Below, in pieces: positions 44,861 through 53,462 of a DNA stretch of 64,000 nucleotides. The translations under genes and the position numbers were made by a program. The notes beneath the pieces were generated by a model, which ran no database searches, was not told the origin of the DNA, and saw nothing but the letters and a program-made list of their open reading frames with translations. Positions within the stretch are counted from its first letter, which is position 1, and each line of letters begins with the position of its first letter. The stretch is from JAFMDF01 sp965222705 (GTDB lineage Bacteria > Bacteroidota > Bacteroidia > Chitinophagales > Saprospiraceae): the NCBI GenBank assembly GCA_965222705.1, contig CBDCUO010000042.1, forward strand, positions 1 through 64,000, in the 5' to 3' direction.

Positions 44861-46035
44861 GGTTCTAAATGATTTCATTTGGTCAGGTAGCTAAAGAGCA
44901 CCAAAAGCGAATAAAATCATTCTTTTAAAATTTTCTTTGTATCGGTAGCCTCTAGCGGCTCTTTTAATGAATTGAATTTTGTTATTCATTCCTTCGAGCA
45001 AGCCATTAGTTACCTTTGATTCAACGAAGTTGATAATACTATCAAAATGCTTGTGCATAGACTTACAAAAACTGGTCATTTTATACAGTTCTTTTGTGCG
45101 GTCTATCCAATAGCAAAAAAAGGCAGCTGCCTTTTGACAATTGGGTTGTACCCAAAGTTGGTCAAACTGCTTTAAATGAAAATCTAAAAGTTGTTTGTCT
45201 GTCTTTTTGGATTTCCAAAGTGGTTTGAAATATCGATTGACTAATTGCACAACATGAAATCGGTCATAAGTCATTCGAGCTGTTGAAAAATACTTTTTTA
45301 CCCCACTTGTAAAAGCAGGAGACATATCCAAAGAGAATTCTTCTACCTTTTGAGGGGATTTTCCTAAGATTCGTAATTGTTCCGCATAATTTTTTACAGC
45401 CTCAGAAGACCTACCATCTTGAATATCAAGAATTTCGCCGTCTTCTAAATTGACAAATAGACTGATATAATCATGCCCTCTTTTAGTAGAAGTTTCGTCC
45501 ACGCCAACTTTTTTGGCTACTTCCGGTTCCCGTTGTTCATACTTATCTTTGGTGTAAGCATCATAAACAGTTTGAACTCTTTGAGGATATAAATTGAAAA
45601 ATTCAGCTGTTGTTTTTTTACAATTGCATAAGCGAAGTAAATCAAGAATTTCTTCCTCAAATAAGAGGGTAAAACCACTATTTTTTCGAGCCCAAGGTAC
45701 TTCAATTACACTTGTTTTTCTACTGCGTTTATCCATAAAAACGGGTAAGCGAGCCTGTATAAAACAAGGATATTGAAATAAACTCATATGTCTCCACTTT
45801 TTAGTGTAATAAGAATGGAGGGTATGATGTTTACTAGGTCGATATTCTTTGGATATTTCAATGGTAAAAGTGATACTTTTCACCTTTTTATCCACCACTT
45901 CTTTGTCGATTTGACCAAGAGAAAAAGGAGATTCTAATTCTAGTAACTCAGAAAATAAGCTGTGTAAGTCGTCCATTTTTTGAGCTACAAGGTCTTACTC
46001 TTTTTGCTTTTGACCAAATGAATTCATTTAGAACC
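44861..46035 (-). mobile_element. ISL3-family insertion sequence, complete
   Basis: 25-base terminal inverted repeats at 44861-44885 (starting GGTTCTAAATGATTTC) and 46011-46035 match at all but one position. Length is 1175 bp with one transposase gene. It is flanked by AAATTTCC on both sides. It inserted into the last codons of the phosphoesterase gene and just upstream of the bio promoter. Confidence 0.95.
44891..45976 (-). CDS. ISL3 family transposase
   Basis: The protein has 361 residues. The catalytic core shows Asp in 'KVGVDETSTKRGHDY', Asp in 'EEFSLDMSPAFTSGVKKYF', 'MTYDRFHVVQLVNRYF' and Glu in 'NGLLEGMNNKIQFIKRAARG', the ISL3 pattern. The N-terminal zinc-finger region common in the family is short or absent here, but the element's ends are intact, so it may still be active. 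Confidence 0.93.
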   Translation of the reverse strand: MDDLHSLFSELLELESPFSLGQIDKEVVDKKVKSITFTIEISKEYRPSKHHTLHSYYTKKWRHMSLFQYPCFIQARLPVFMDKRSRKTSVIEVPWARKNSGFTLLFEEEILDLLRLCNCKKTTAEFFNLYPQRVQTVYDAYTKDKYEQREPEVAKKVGVDETSTKRGHDYISLFVNLEDGEILDIQDGRSSEAVKNYAEQLRILGKSPQKVEEFSLDMSPAFTSGVKKYFSTARMTYDRFHVVQLVNRYFKPLWKSKKTDKQLLDFHLKQFDQLWVQPNCQKAAAFFCYWIDRTKELYKMTSFCKSMHKHFDSIINFVESKVTNGLLEGMNNKIQFIKRAARGYRYKENFKRMILFAFGAL

Positions 46036-46923
46036 AAATTTCCAGTCTAGTTTTCTTTCTGCTACCAAATGATTAAAGATTAATACGCTATCGGGATTTA
46101 GATTCACTTGAACTGTTGTTGGTGGATTATTTCTATCAAGGGTGGAATACAAGCCAGAAATTAAAAAATCTACCCCTTCTTCTGTCTGAAAGTGATACTG
46201 TTTGGTATAAATACCCCCATCGCCAGTTACAAAAAACACTTCCACTCCTCGCTGCTCGACAGCTACCATTTTTTCATACATAAGGGCGGGAAATTTACTG
46301 GAGGGATCATCGCACAGAAATTCAAAATAAGGCGCACAAGCATTAGCAGATTGATAACAGCGCATGCCTTCTGCCGTTGCTCCCCAAATTGCCCAATGCC
46401 CCAAAACGACCAAATGGCTAGAAAACTGGATTGTATCCAAAAGGGTTTCGAAAAAATGAGTTTGGGCGATGCGATCTTCACAGCTTGCCCCTCTCCCTTC
46501 CACCAAGCCCATGTTGGTATCCAGAACGGCGATAGTGATACCGTTTTTTGTATGGGCATAATATAAATCCCGTCCGGTAAATTCTCGAATCCAATCAATA
46601 TTTCCATTGCGAACGTCGTGATTACCGGTCGCCCAATGGGTATTTTCATTGCTTAGGTCAAACAAATCGTCCAGATATTCCAGTGTAGCCCTTTCTCGGG
46701 TAGTTTCTGAGCACATATCCCCGCCTAGCCAAATGCCTTTATAGATAGAATAATCGAGGGTTTCCAGGCGTGGATCCACTCGGTTTTCCTTGAAATAGGT
46801 GTGGCCAAGAAACAAATAATCTGTTTTTTGTTCGATTACTGGTAGAATAATTTCTTCATTTTTACAAGCACAAAAATAGAGGAAACATAAAAACACAATC
46901 CCTTTTTTTAAAAAATGTATCAT
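46024..46923 (-). CDS. Metallophosphoesterase lipoprotein with IS-supplied C-terminus
   Basis: The protein has 299 residues with a lipobox (FLYFCAC near residue 19). Phosphoesterase motifs: 'YLFLGHTYF' (motif I variant with Gly before His), 'GIWLGGDMCSETT', 'HWATGNHDVRNG' and 'LVVLGHWAIWG'. The last three residues and stop (GSK and TGA) come from the right inverted repeat of the ISL3 element. Joining the flanks without the IS and one duplication restores an ending KFVNLDELVE with a stop at 44826-44828. The gene starts 12 bases after the VOC gene and is probably in its operon. The lost tail is short, so activity may persist. Confidence 0.88.
   Translation of the reverse strand: MIHFLKKGIVFLCFLYFCACKNEEIILPVIEQKTDYLFLGHTYFKENRVDPRLETLDYSIYKGIWLGGDMCSETTRERATLEYLDDLFDLSNENTHWATGNHDVRNGNIDWIREFTGRDLYYAHTKNGITIAVLDTNMGLVEGRGASCEDRIAQTHFFETLLDTIQFSSHLVVLGHWAIWGATAEGMRCYQSANACAPYFEFLCDDPSSKFPALMYEKMVAVEQRGVEVFFVTGDGGIYTKQYHFQTEEGVDFLISGLYSTLDRNNPPTTVQVNLNPDSVLIFNHLVAERKLDWKFGSK
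46036..46043. repeat. Right 8-bp target duplication of the ISL3 element
   Basis: The second copy of AAATTTCC lies inside the coding region of the phosphoesterase, encoding Trp-Lys-Phe on the minus strand. Confidence 0.9.
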
Positions 46924-46935
46924 TCGTTAACAAGG

Positions 46936-47631
46936 TCAGTCATTGAAAATAAAAAAACCTAAGCCACCTGGATCGCGAATAATAATATTGTCTGCGATGC
47001 CTTCTTTGTTAAAATAGGTAATTTCTTCCACAATTGGAATTTCCACGTCTTTGATTTTTTGAATGATGGGTAAATTTTTTCCACCATTAAAAAAAGTCAA
47101 GCCGGGGTTGAAAAATAAATGCGGACAGACTAGCGGCTTCATAATGCTAATGCCAATAGGGCTGTCGTTGTCAAAGGCCATCCATCCTTGTTCAAGACTA
47201 CCCATTGTTTTTTGATAGCCCAGAATTTTCCAAAACTGGGTAGTTCTCGCCACATCTACTGCTTCAATACTCAGTCCGGCAAAGTTACCTGGAATAGCGG
47301 CGGATGTGCCTGATATTTTATAATTTTTTTCAAACGATCCATTTATTAGGTACACCTTCACCCCATTTGGGTCACCTGCTAAGTAGCCGCTTTCAAGTAC
47401 TACAATGTTTGTCAATTTTTCTAATTGAGCGATTTCGGATGCCCAGCTTTCTTTGTGCATTTTCACACCTATTCTGGCATAACGATCAGGATTGATTTCC
47501 ACGATCATTTTACCATCGGTAAATAGGGTAGGATTGTCTGCCGAAATAAGTTGAAAATTTAATTTTTGATAAAAACTTTTGCTTTCTTCCAGGTTATTTG
47601 TAGGGGTTTGAATTATAGTGGTTGAGTTCAT
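46936..47631 (-). CDS. VOC (glyoxalase/bleomycin-resistance fold) protein, two modules
   Basis: The protein has 231 residues. Two beta-alpha-beta-beta-beta modules are seen: the first starts 'TIIQTPTNNLEESKSFYQKL', the second 'GLSIEAVDVARTTQFWKILG'. VOC proteins bind a metal between paired modules, but clear His/Glu ligands are not all present, so the reaction is unknown. It lies directly upstream of the phosphoesterase. Confidence 0.8.
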   Translation of the reverse strand: MNSTTIIQTPTNNLEESKSFYQKLNFQLISADNPTLFTDGKMIVEINPDRYARIGVKMHKESWASEIAQLEKLTNIVVLESGYLAGDPNGVKVYLINGSFEKNYKISGTSAAIPGNFAGLSIEAVDVARTTQFWKILGYQKTMGSLEQGWMAFDNDSPIGISIMKPLVCPHLFFNPGLTFFNGGKNLPIIQKIKDVEIPIVEEITYFNKEGIADNIIIRDPGGLGFFIFND

Positions 47632-47687
47632 AAAAATTTTATGCTTGAAATAAAGGATAAAAATGGACTAATAAAATGTACAGGTAT

Positions 47688-47695
47688 CAAAGGTA
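47688..47695 (-). promoter_or_regulatory. TAnnTTTG -7 element for the VOC-phosphoesterase pair
   Basis: The minus strand reads TACCTTTG, a full -7 match 57 bases upstream of the ATG at 47631. No clear -33 partner. Confidence 0.45.
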
Positions 47696-47824
47696 GTTGA
47701 CTCTAAAATAATAATTCCTTAAAATCTAATATTTTTGTGCAAGTTCAATGACTTAATCTTCTATGTTACGTCCATAAGAAGTAATCGACCGATGGTCCAC
47801 TAATAATCAATCAAATAGGGCATA

Positions 47825-49387
47825 ATGGCAAACAAAGATAAATTTTTGCAACAAATAGCCGAGGGCTATAATTTTAAAGGGGCTTCCATCACCCTTGGAG
47901 GGGCAATGCTGGCCGGTACGGCCCAGCCAGGTGCACTAGTAAAAATTCCCCTGAAAACCTTGAATCGGCATGGATTGATTGCTGGAGCGACTGGCACGGG
48001 GAAGACCAAAACTTTACAGATCATTGCGGAGCAATTATCTGCCAATAGTGTTCCCGTTTTGTTAATGGATGTGAAAGGGGATTTAAGCGGAATTGGCGTG
48101 CCCAGTGCGGGACATCCTAAAATTGATGAGCGACATCAAAAAATTGGCATTCCATTTACTCCAGGAAGTAGCCCAATTGAGTTTTTGTCTTTATCGGAGG
48201 AACCGGGGGCGCGGTTAAGAGCAACCGTTTCGGAGTTTGGTCCTGTTTTATTTTCCAAAATACTGGAGTTGACAGAAACCCAAAGGAGCATCGTATCCGT
48301 GATTTACAAATACTGTGATGACAAAAATCTGCCCTTGCTGGATTTAAAAGATATGAAGAAAACCCTGAATTTTGTGATGAATGAAGGGAAGGAAGAATTC
48401 AGAGAATTATATGGCCGAATGTCTTCCGCTTCCGTTGGAGCAATTATGCGAAAAATCGTAGAGCTGGAGCAGCAGGGAGCTGAAAAATTCTTTGGAGAAC
48501 GCTCTTTTGAAGTAGATGATCTTTGCCGACTGGATGAAGAGGGAAAAGGGATTATTTCTATCATTCGGCTGACAGATATTCAGGATCGGCCAAAGCTGTT
48601 TTCCACATTTATGCTGCAAATCCTTGCAGAAATATACGCCACTTTTCCTGAAGAAGGAGATATAGAACAACCTAAATTGGTGTTATTTATTGATGAAGCC
48701 CACTTGGTTTTTAATGAGGCCTCTGATGCCTTGATGGATCAAATCGAAGCCATAATTAAGCTAATTCGATCAAAAGGAGTCGGTATCTTTTTTGTTACTC
48801 AAAATCCAACAGATGTGCCAGATGAGGTTTTGAGCCAATTGGGTTTAAAAGTACAACACGCACTTCGAGCCTTTACGGCCAAAGATCGAAAGGCGATAAA
48901 ATTGGCCGCTCAAAACTATCCCATTTCTGAATTTTATGATGTAGAACAATTGCTAACTGAACTGGGAATTGGAGAAGCACTCGTTACTGCTTTGAATGAA
49001 AAAGGAATCCCCACGCCACTAGCTCATACCATGTTAAGAGCGCCCCAATCCAGAATGGATGTTTTGACAGAAATAGAAATTAGCCATATAATTGGCCAAT
49101 CTAGTATTATCAAAAAATATAATGAAGAAATTGACCGCAACAGTGCCTATGAAATGCTCTCTGACAAAATAGAGGCTTATCAAGAAGAGGCGCATCAGGA
49201 AAAGCTAAAGGCGCAACGGTCAAAAGCCTCCAGATCGAGGAGACGAGAAAAATCAACCATTGAAAAAGTAATGGATAGCACTTTGACTAGACAAGTCGGG
49301 CGCACGGTTGCTAGAGAACTGACTCGGGGGTTGTTAGGCGTATTGGGTATCAAAACAACACGAAGGAGACGTTCTAGTTGGTTTTAA
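47825..49387 (+). CDS. HerA-like ATPase, DUF853 family
   Basis: The protein has 520 residues. Walker A 'LIAGATGTGKTKTLQIIAEQ' (about residue 57) and Walker B 'LVLFIDEAHLVFNEASDALM' (about 290), then 'GVGIFFVTQNPTDVPDEVLS', are typical of HerA/FtsK-type ATPases in DUF853. The C-terminal 60 residues are basic and charged. The precise role of DUF853 is not known; relatives translocate DNA. No NurA-like nuclease or SIR2 partner is adjacent. A TATTTTTG element at 47730-47737 could be its promoter, 88 bases upstream. Confidence 0.88.
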   Translation: MANKDKFLQQIAEGYNFKGASITLGGAMLAGTAQPGALVKIPLKTLNRHGLIAGATGTGKTKTLQIIAEQLSANSVPVLLMDVKGDLSGIGVPSAGHPKIDERHQKIGIPFTPGSSPIEFLSLSEEPGARLRATVSEFGPVLFSKILELTETQRSIVSVIYKYCDDKNLPLLDLKDMKKTLNFVMNEGKEEFRELYGRMSSASVGAIMRKIVELEQQGAEKFFGERSFEVDDLCRLDEEGKGIISIIRLTDIQDRPKLFSTFMLQILAEIYATFPEEGDIEQPKLVLFIDEAHLVFNEASDALMDQIEAIIKLIRSKGVGIFFVTQNPTDVPDEVLSQLGLKVQHALRAFTAKDRKAIKLAAQNYPISEFYDVEQLLTELGIGEALVTALNEKGIPTPLAHTMLRAPQSRMDVLTEIEISHIIGQSSIIKKYNEEIDRNSAYEMLSDKIEAYQEEAHQEKLKAQRSKASRSRRREKSTIEKVMDSTLTRQVGRTVARELTRGLLGVLGIKTTRRRRSSWF

Positions 49388-49405
49388 ATTTTAATCTTTA
49401 GAAAC

Positions 49406-49771
49406 TCATTTTGCTTTTTCGTCTGGCTGCATGATTCCGAAAACCTGTTGCTCTAAATCTTTAAAATAAGCCAACCAGCCAACTTCGGGAATAGCCGTTT
49501 TAGGCATAATCACTTGCCCACCGGCTTGCTGAATCATTTTCAAAACCAAATCCACATTTTTGACTTCGATAGTATTGGTCAAAGACTGGACGGCCGTTAA
49601 TCTTTTCTGGAAGGGATTGCCCAATACTTGGTGTTCTTTTGAGCCGGTAATGACCATCCACTTTTTTTGGTTAGCTGAAGGTTTGAATGTCCAACCAAAC
49701 ACTTGATTGTAAAACACCATAGATTTAATAGGGGTAGTAGTGGGGATTTCAAAATGGATCATACGATACAT
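49406..49771 (-). CDS. Single-module VOC family protein
   Basis: 121 residues from MYRMIHFEIPTTTPIKSMVF, followed by 'YNQVFGWTFKPSANQKKWMV' and 'EVGWLAYFKDLEQQVFGIMQ', the standard short VOC fold with an FGIMQ ending. An open extension of 36 codons upstream (to 49879) is A/T-rich and contains the promoter-like TATATTTG at 49806-49813, so the inner ATG at 49771 is the likely start. Function unknown. Confidence 0.82.
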   Translation of the reverse strand: MYRMIHFEIPTTTPIKSMVFYNQVFGWTFKPSANQKKWMVITGSKEHQVLGNPFQKRLTAVQSLTNTIEVKNVDLVLKMIQQAGGQVIMPKTAIPEVGWLAYFKDLEQQVFGIMQPDEKAK

Positions 49772-49805
49772 AATTGACTTTTTTTTGAAAATATTTAGTG
49801 CAAAA

Positions 49806-49813
49806 CAAATATA
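49806..49813 (-). promoter_or_regulatory. TAnnTTTG -7 element for the VOC gene
   Basis: The minus strand reads TATATTTG, 35 bases upstream of the ATG at 49771. Its place supports that start over the longer frame. Confidence 0.5.
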
Positions 49814-49960
49814 CACTAAAAGTTTTAAATAAAAAAAATTTTCAAAAAAAAGTTTTAAAATATGCAATATTTTGAACAAATGGAACCAAAAAAAATTGCT
49901 CTATTCCACACAATTTGTCAAAGAAAGAGAAAATTTAACAATGGGTGGTCGGCCAAAGTC

Positions 49961-50941
49961 TTACTCCATTTTATCACGTAAAGATTTTCCTACTTTGATT
50001 AATAAATCTCTGGTCGCACGGATACCTTCCTCTGCAGATAACTTACTGCCTTCGTATTCGACGCCAACGTAGCCCCGGTAGCCAGCATCCTTGACAATTT
50101 TCATCATTTTTAGATAGTCCGTTTTGGTTTCATTGCCTTGTGCATTAAAATCATGTGATTTGGCGCTGACAGCTTTGGCGTGTTTCATCATCTCTTTTAC
50201 GCCAAGGTAGCGGTCATATTCTTCGATGCACTTGCCCTCCCAGGGGCCTGCCTCATTCCGTTTGACACAAAAATTGCCAAAATCGGGCAAGGTGCCGCAA
50301 TTGGATTTATTAATGGTATCCATAACGCCTACCAACCATTTTCCATTAGAGGAATAACTGCCATGATTTTCTACGATGATATTGATGCCTACCTTGGCAG
50401 CATAATCTGCCAGATTGCCCAATCCGTTAACAGCAGCACTGGCTACTTCTTCTGCTGTCCCCTTGCCAAACGCATTGACGCGAATAGAATGGCAGCCCAG
50501 GTATTTAGCGGCATCCACCCATTTGTGGTGATTTTCTACGGCTTTTTTGCGCTCGGCATCATTGGGATCGCCTAGCCCGCCTTCATTATCCACCATGATC
50601 AAGAGGCTTTTAACCCCATTGTCTGAAGCGCGCATTTTCATCTGCTTCAGATAGTCCATATCCTTTGCTTTGGTCTTAAAAAATTGACTGACATATTCGA
50701 CCGCTTCGATACCAAAGTCATTTTTGGCTTTGGCAGCGAAGTCTAAATTGTCCAATTTGCCGCTGAAGAACTTTTTGTTCAAAGACCATTGAGCTAGCGA
50801 TATTTTAAAAAATAAATTATTGGGAATTGGTGTATTGACCATTGCTTTTTGGTTGGTGTCGCAGCCATATATTCCAAATAAGCCTAAACCGACGGCTGCT
50901 TGACTAGATTGCACTAAAAATGTTCTCCTTGTTTTTTTCAT
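49961..50941 (-). CDS. Tat-exported sugar phosphate isomerase/epimerase-like TIM barrel protein
   Basis: The protein has 326 residues. The N-terminus MKKTRRTFLVQSSQAAVGLG has twin arginines (RRTFL) and a lipobox-like GIYGC at about 22-26, so it is probably a Tat lipoprotein. The barrel is of the xylose-isomerase-like AP-endonuclease-2 type: 'FGIEAVEYVSQFF', 'GINIIVENHGSYSSN', 'TLPDFGNFCV', 'GYRGYVGVEYEGSKLS', with acidic metal ligands in the last three. Substrate unknown, probably a sugar or polyol. Confidence 0.85.
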   Translation of the reverse strand: MKKTRRTFLVQSSQAAVGLGLFGIYGCDTNQKAMVNTPIPNNLFFKISLAQWSLNKKFFSGKLDNLDFAAKAKNDFGIEAVEYVSQFFKTKAKDMDYLKQMKMRASDNGVKSLLIMVDNEGGLGDPNDAERKKAVENHHKWVDAAKYLGCHSIRVNAFGKGTAEEVASAAVNGLGNLADYAAKVGINIIVENHGSYSSNGKWLVGVMDTINKSNCGTLPDFGNFCVKRNEAGPWEGKCIEEYDRYLGVKEMMKHAKAVSAKSHDFNAQGNETKTDYLKMMKIVKDAGYRGYVGVEYEGSKLSAEEGIRATRDLLIKVGKSLRDKME

Positions 50942-50972
50942 GTCTTTACATCGTTTACTTGTTATCTATGAA

Positions 50973-51000
50973 CAAATCTAATAATATAATAGCAAATATA
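50973..51000 (-). promoter_or_regulatory. Two TAnnTTTG elements upstream of the TIM-barrel gene
   Basis: The minus strand reads TAGATTTG (50973-50980) and TATATTTG (50993-51000), 32 and 52 bases upstream of the start at 50941. Either could be the -7 element. Confidence 0.45.
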
Positions 51001-51162
51001 AACAAGGAATCAAATATGTTGATAAATATTGCTGATAAAGGATGCGGGGCAGGTTTGCCATTATACAGCCAACAGAATACGGCACTTTAAAATATGGCTA
51101 CAAAATTCAATGACGCCGTAAGACGAATTATCAATCCATTTTACGTTTTTATCAAAAGGAAA

Positions 51163-53196
51163 TTATACCTTCCAAAACCTCAAAAGCAAGCCCTCGATAC
51201 CCAAAAAGACCAAAGCCAAAATAATCGCCCACCGCCATAAAGGAATTCCTTGGCTGCGCGTCCCAATCAACTGTTCAAAATTGGTATTTGCATGGGCGGT
51301 TAAGACGGTAATATTTTCTCCAGCCTGCGTTTTCAAATCCGCTTCATTCCAGTAGTCCAATCGGGATTCTTTTCGATCATAATTGAAAGCATATTTGCCC
51401 AGGATTTCAGACTCCTTCAAAAATAAATTATAGTAGCCAGAAGTTTTCACTTGATCATAAACCCCCAGTATGACTTTGGAGCCGATACCCGTTTGTTCGG
51501 GAATAAATTCTTCGCCTTCTCCCTTTAGTTTATAGACCATTTCCGAGCCAGTCAATTGTTGATTGTCTGCCTCTACATAATCATCTTTGCCAATAGTGTA
51601 AGCAATGCGTTGGTCCTTACCAGAGGAAATGGCCATTTTATAGAGCATGGGGATAAAAATCTCTCCATTTCTAACCAAATTGCTATAATCTTCTTCCAAA
51701 GGGGCTGCACAAAGGTACAAATTGCCCTTATCAAAACGGTATTTGCTTAAAAAAGAAGTTCCATCCCGATAACTGAGCAATTTTTCTTCCTTACTTCGAC
51801 TAAATGCAGAGAGCTTGTAGCTGACTTTTGTGACAGGTAGGGTTAGGTTGGATCGCTTATTTTCAAATACATCTTTAAAAATAAACTCTTCATAATTGAT
51901 CCGCCCGACTTCTTTTTCTTCTTGTTCCAGTGCGACCAATGCATTGGCTTCGAAGGCATTTAAAAAGCTTTTATAGGTGTTAATATTAGCATTTCTGCCA
52001 GGGAAAACCAGTAAATTGCCTCCATTTTTGACATATTGATTCAGTTCAAAAGCTAGTCCGGTAGAGATGGCGGTCAAGCCATTTAATACAATCATTCGGT
52101 AGTCCGAAAATTTGGAGTACTCCAAATTTTGGCTCAACTGATTGGTTATTTTAAAATAGGGAGCCCCCGTGAAAGCGGCATTCAGATATTTATTTTGTTC
52201 CACTTCATTGATGGCCAGCACATGGATGATCTCCGCTACATTAAATGCAAAAAAGTAATGGTCATCAAATTGCACTGGATAGTCCGTAATGGATAGTTTC
52301 GCTTCGTACCAACCCGTATGCGGAATGCTTAGATTGACGGTATCGCTAATGGCAGAGTTAGCGGGGATAGATAGCGTGCCCACCGGCTTTTCCTGCCCGT
52401 CATATTGGAGCGATAAGCGCAGGTTTTCGGCATTGGTATTATTGTGATTTTGTACTCGTACGATGAGCTGATTGGATTGATTGACCATTTGAACGGGGGC
52501 ATCAAACCAACAGGAATCTATACTTATGTTTTTTTCCTGTACAGATTGTAAAGGAACCAAATTGACTGCTACGCTAGTGTCTGTATAGTTTTGAATATCC
52601 GTAATATTTTTTTGAAAATCAGAAATAAGATAGGATATATTATTGCCTTGATCCGGTGCATTTAATACCTGTTTTTGACGGGCCAGGACCTTGCTCAGTT
52701 CCTGTACAGCCGGACTTATTTTGATTTCTTCTACCAATGCCAGCGCATCCTCTTTGCTTAGCATTCGTTGGTGTCGGCCCTCAAAATCGTTGGTTAAAAC
52801 TTGAAACTGGTCTTCGTCTTGATAGGCTTTAATAATTTCCCTGGCGCGTTGTTTGCCTTTTTCCAATAGAGGTACATCTTCACTTAAGGCACTCATACTG
52901 AAGGAATTATCAATAAACAAGCTCACTGCCTTTCGCCCTTTTTTTACGGTAGCATCCACCGGAATAAAGGGTTGGGCAAAAGCAAATACCAAAAAAGCCA
53001 TTGCCAACAACCGCATCAGAAGGGTCAATAAATTTTTTAACCTGGAGCGGGCAGCCGTTTCTTCTTTTACCTCTTTTAAAAATTTGACATTGGTAAAATA
53101 TACCTTCTTAAATCGGCGGAAATAAAACAGGTGGATGATAATGGGAATAGCCAATGCCAATAAAGCCCATAAAAAAGTCGGATATAAAAATTGCAT
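51163..53196 (-). CDS. BatA-domain/VWA membrane protein
   Basis: The protein has 677 residues. The N-terminal BatA domain 'MQFLYPTFLWALLALAIPII' followed by 'IHLFYFRRFKKVYFTNVKFL' holds one membrane helix, with another at about 60-77. A VWA-like domain follows with the MIDAS DxSxS in 'VSLFIDNSFSMSAL' (about 90-97). A long outside region with CARDB-like and GATase-like parts leads to a last helix about 652-670. Such proteins resemble the Bat (aerotolerance) family, but no MoxR or other bat gene is adjacent. Role uncertain. Confidence 0.85.
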   Translation of the reverse strand: MQFLYPTFLWALLALAIPIIIHLFYFRRFKKVYFTNVKFLKEVKEETAARSRLKNLLTLLMRLLAMAFLVFAFAQPFIPVDATVKKGRKAVSLFIDNSFSMSALSEDVPLLEKGKQRAREIIKAYQDEDQFQVLTNDFEGRHQRMLSKEDALALVEEIKISPAVQELSKVLARQKQVLNAPDQGNNISYLISDFQKNITDIQNYTDTSVAVNLVPLQSVQEKNISIDSCWFDAPVQMVNQSNQLIVRVQNHNNTNAENLRLSLQYDGQEKPVGTLSIPANSAISDTVNLSIPHTGWYEAKLSITDYPVQFDDHYFFAFNVAEIIHVLAINEVEQNKYLNAAFTGAPYFKITNQLSQNLEYSKFSDYRMIVLNGLTAISTGLAFELNQYVKNGGNLLVFPGRNANINTYKSFLNAFEANALVALEQEEKEVGRINYEEFIFKDVFENKRSNLTLPVTKVSYKLSAFSRSKEEKLLSYRDGTSFLSKYRFDKGNLYLCAAPLEEDYSNLVRNGEIFIPMLYKMAISSGKDQRIAYTIGKDDYVEADNQQLTGSEMVYKLKGEGEEFIPEQTGIGSKVILGVYDQVKTSGYYNLFLKESEILGKYAFNYDRKESRLDYWNEADLKTQAGENITVLTAHANTNFEQLIGTRSQGIPLWRWAIILALVFLGIEGLLLRFWKV

Positions 53197-53424
53197 ATTT
53201 TTGAAAGTCGGATTTTAGCGGGTGCAAGAATTTTCTACAAATTCCGTTCTCGAAGAATCTTTTGCTTATCCAAAACTCATGGTAAAACTAACAACTCTTA
53301 CGTTTTATTGTTTTTTTTGTTGTTTAGAAAAAAAAATTGGAGAACAGAAATAGTTGAAGTAGAACCAAAAACTACTTTTTCTTTTTTTTAATTATAACTT
53401 CACACGATTTGTTGAATAAAGTGC

Positions 53425-53432
53425 TATTTTTG
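53425..53432 (+). promoter_or_regulatory. TAnnTTTG -7 element for ruvB
   Basis: TATTTTTG lies 30 bases upstream of the ATG at 53463. The nearest upstream TTTG is at 53408-53411, closer than usual for a -33. Confidence 0.45.
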
Positions 53433-53462
53433 TTTTTTAAAAAATGCGATTAACTGTCCTAC

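Noticed and set aside
47825..49387. HerA-type ATPase as part of a HerA-SIR2 or HerA-nuclease defence pair
   Set aside because: Sequence fits DUF853, and no nuclease or SIR2 gene is adjacent.
49772..49879. 36-codon N-terminal extension of the VOC protein
   Set aside because: A/T-rich and covers a TATATTTG promoter element; VOC proteins start near the inner Met.
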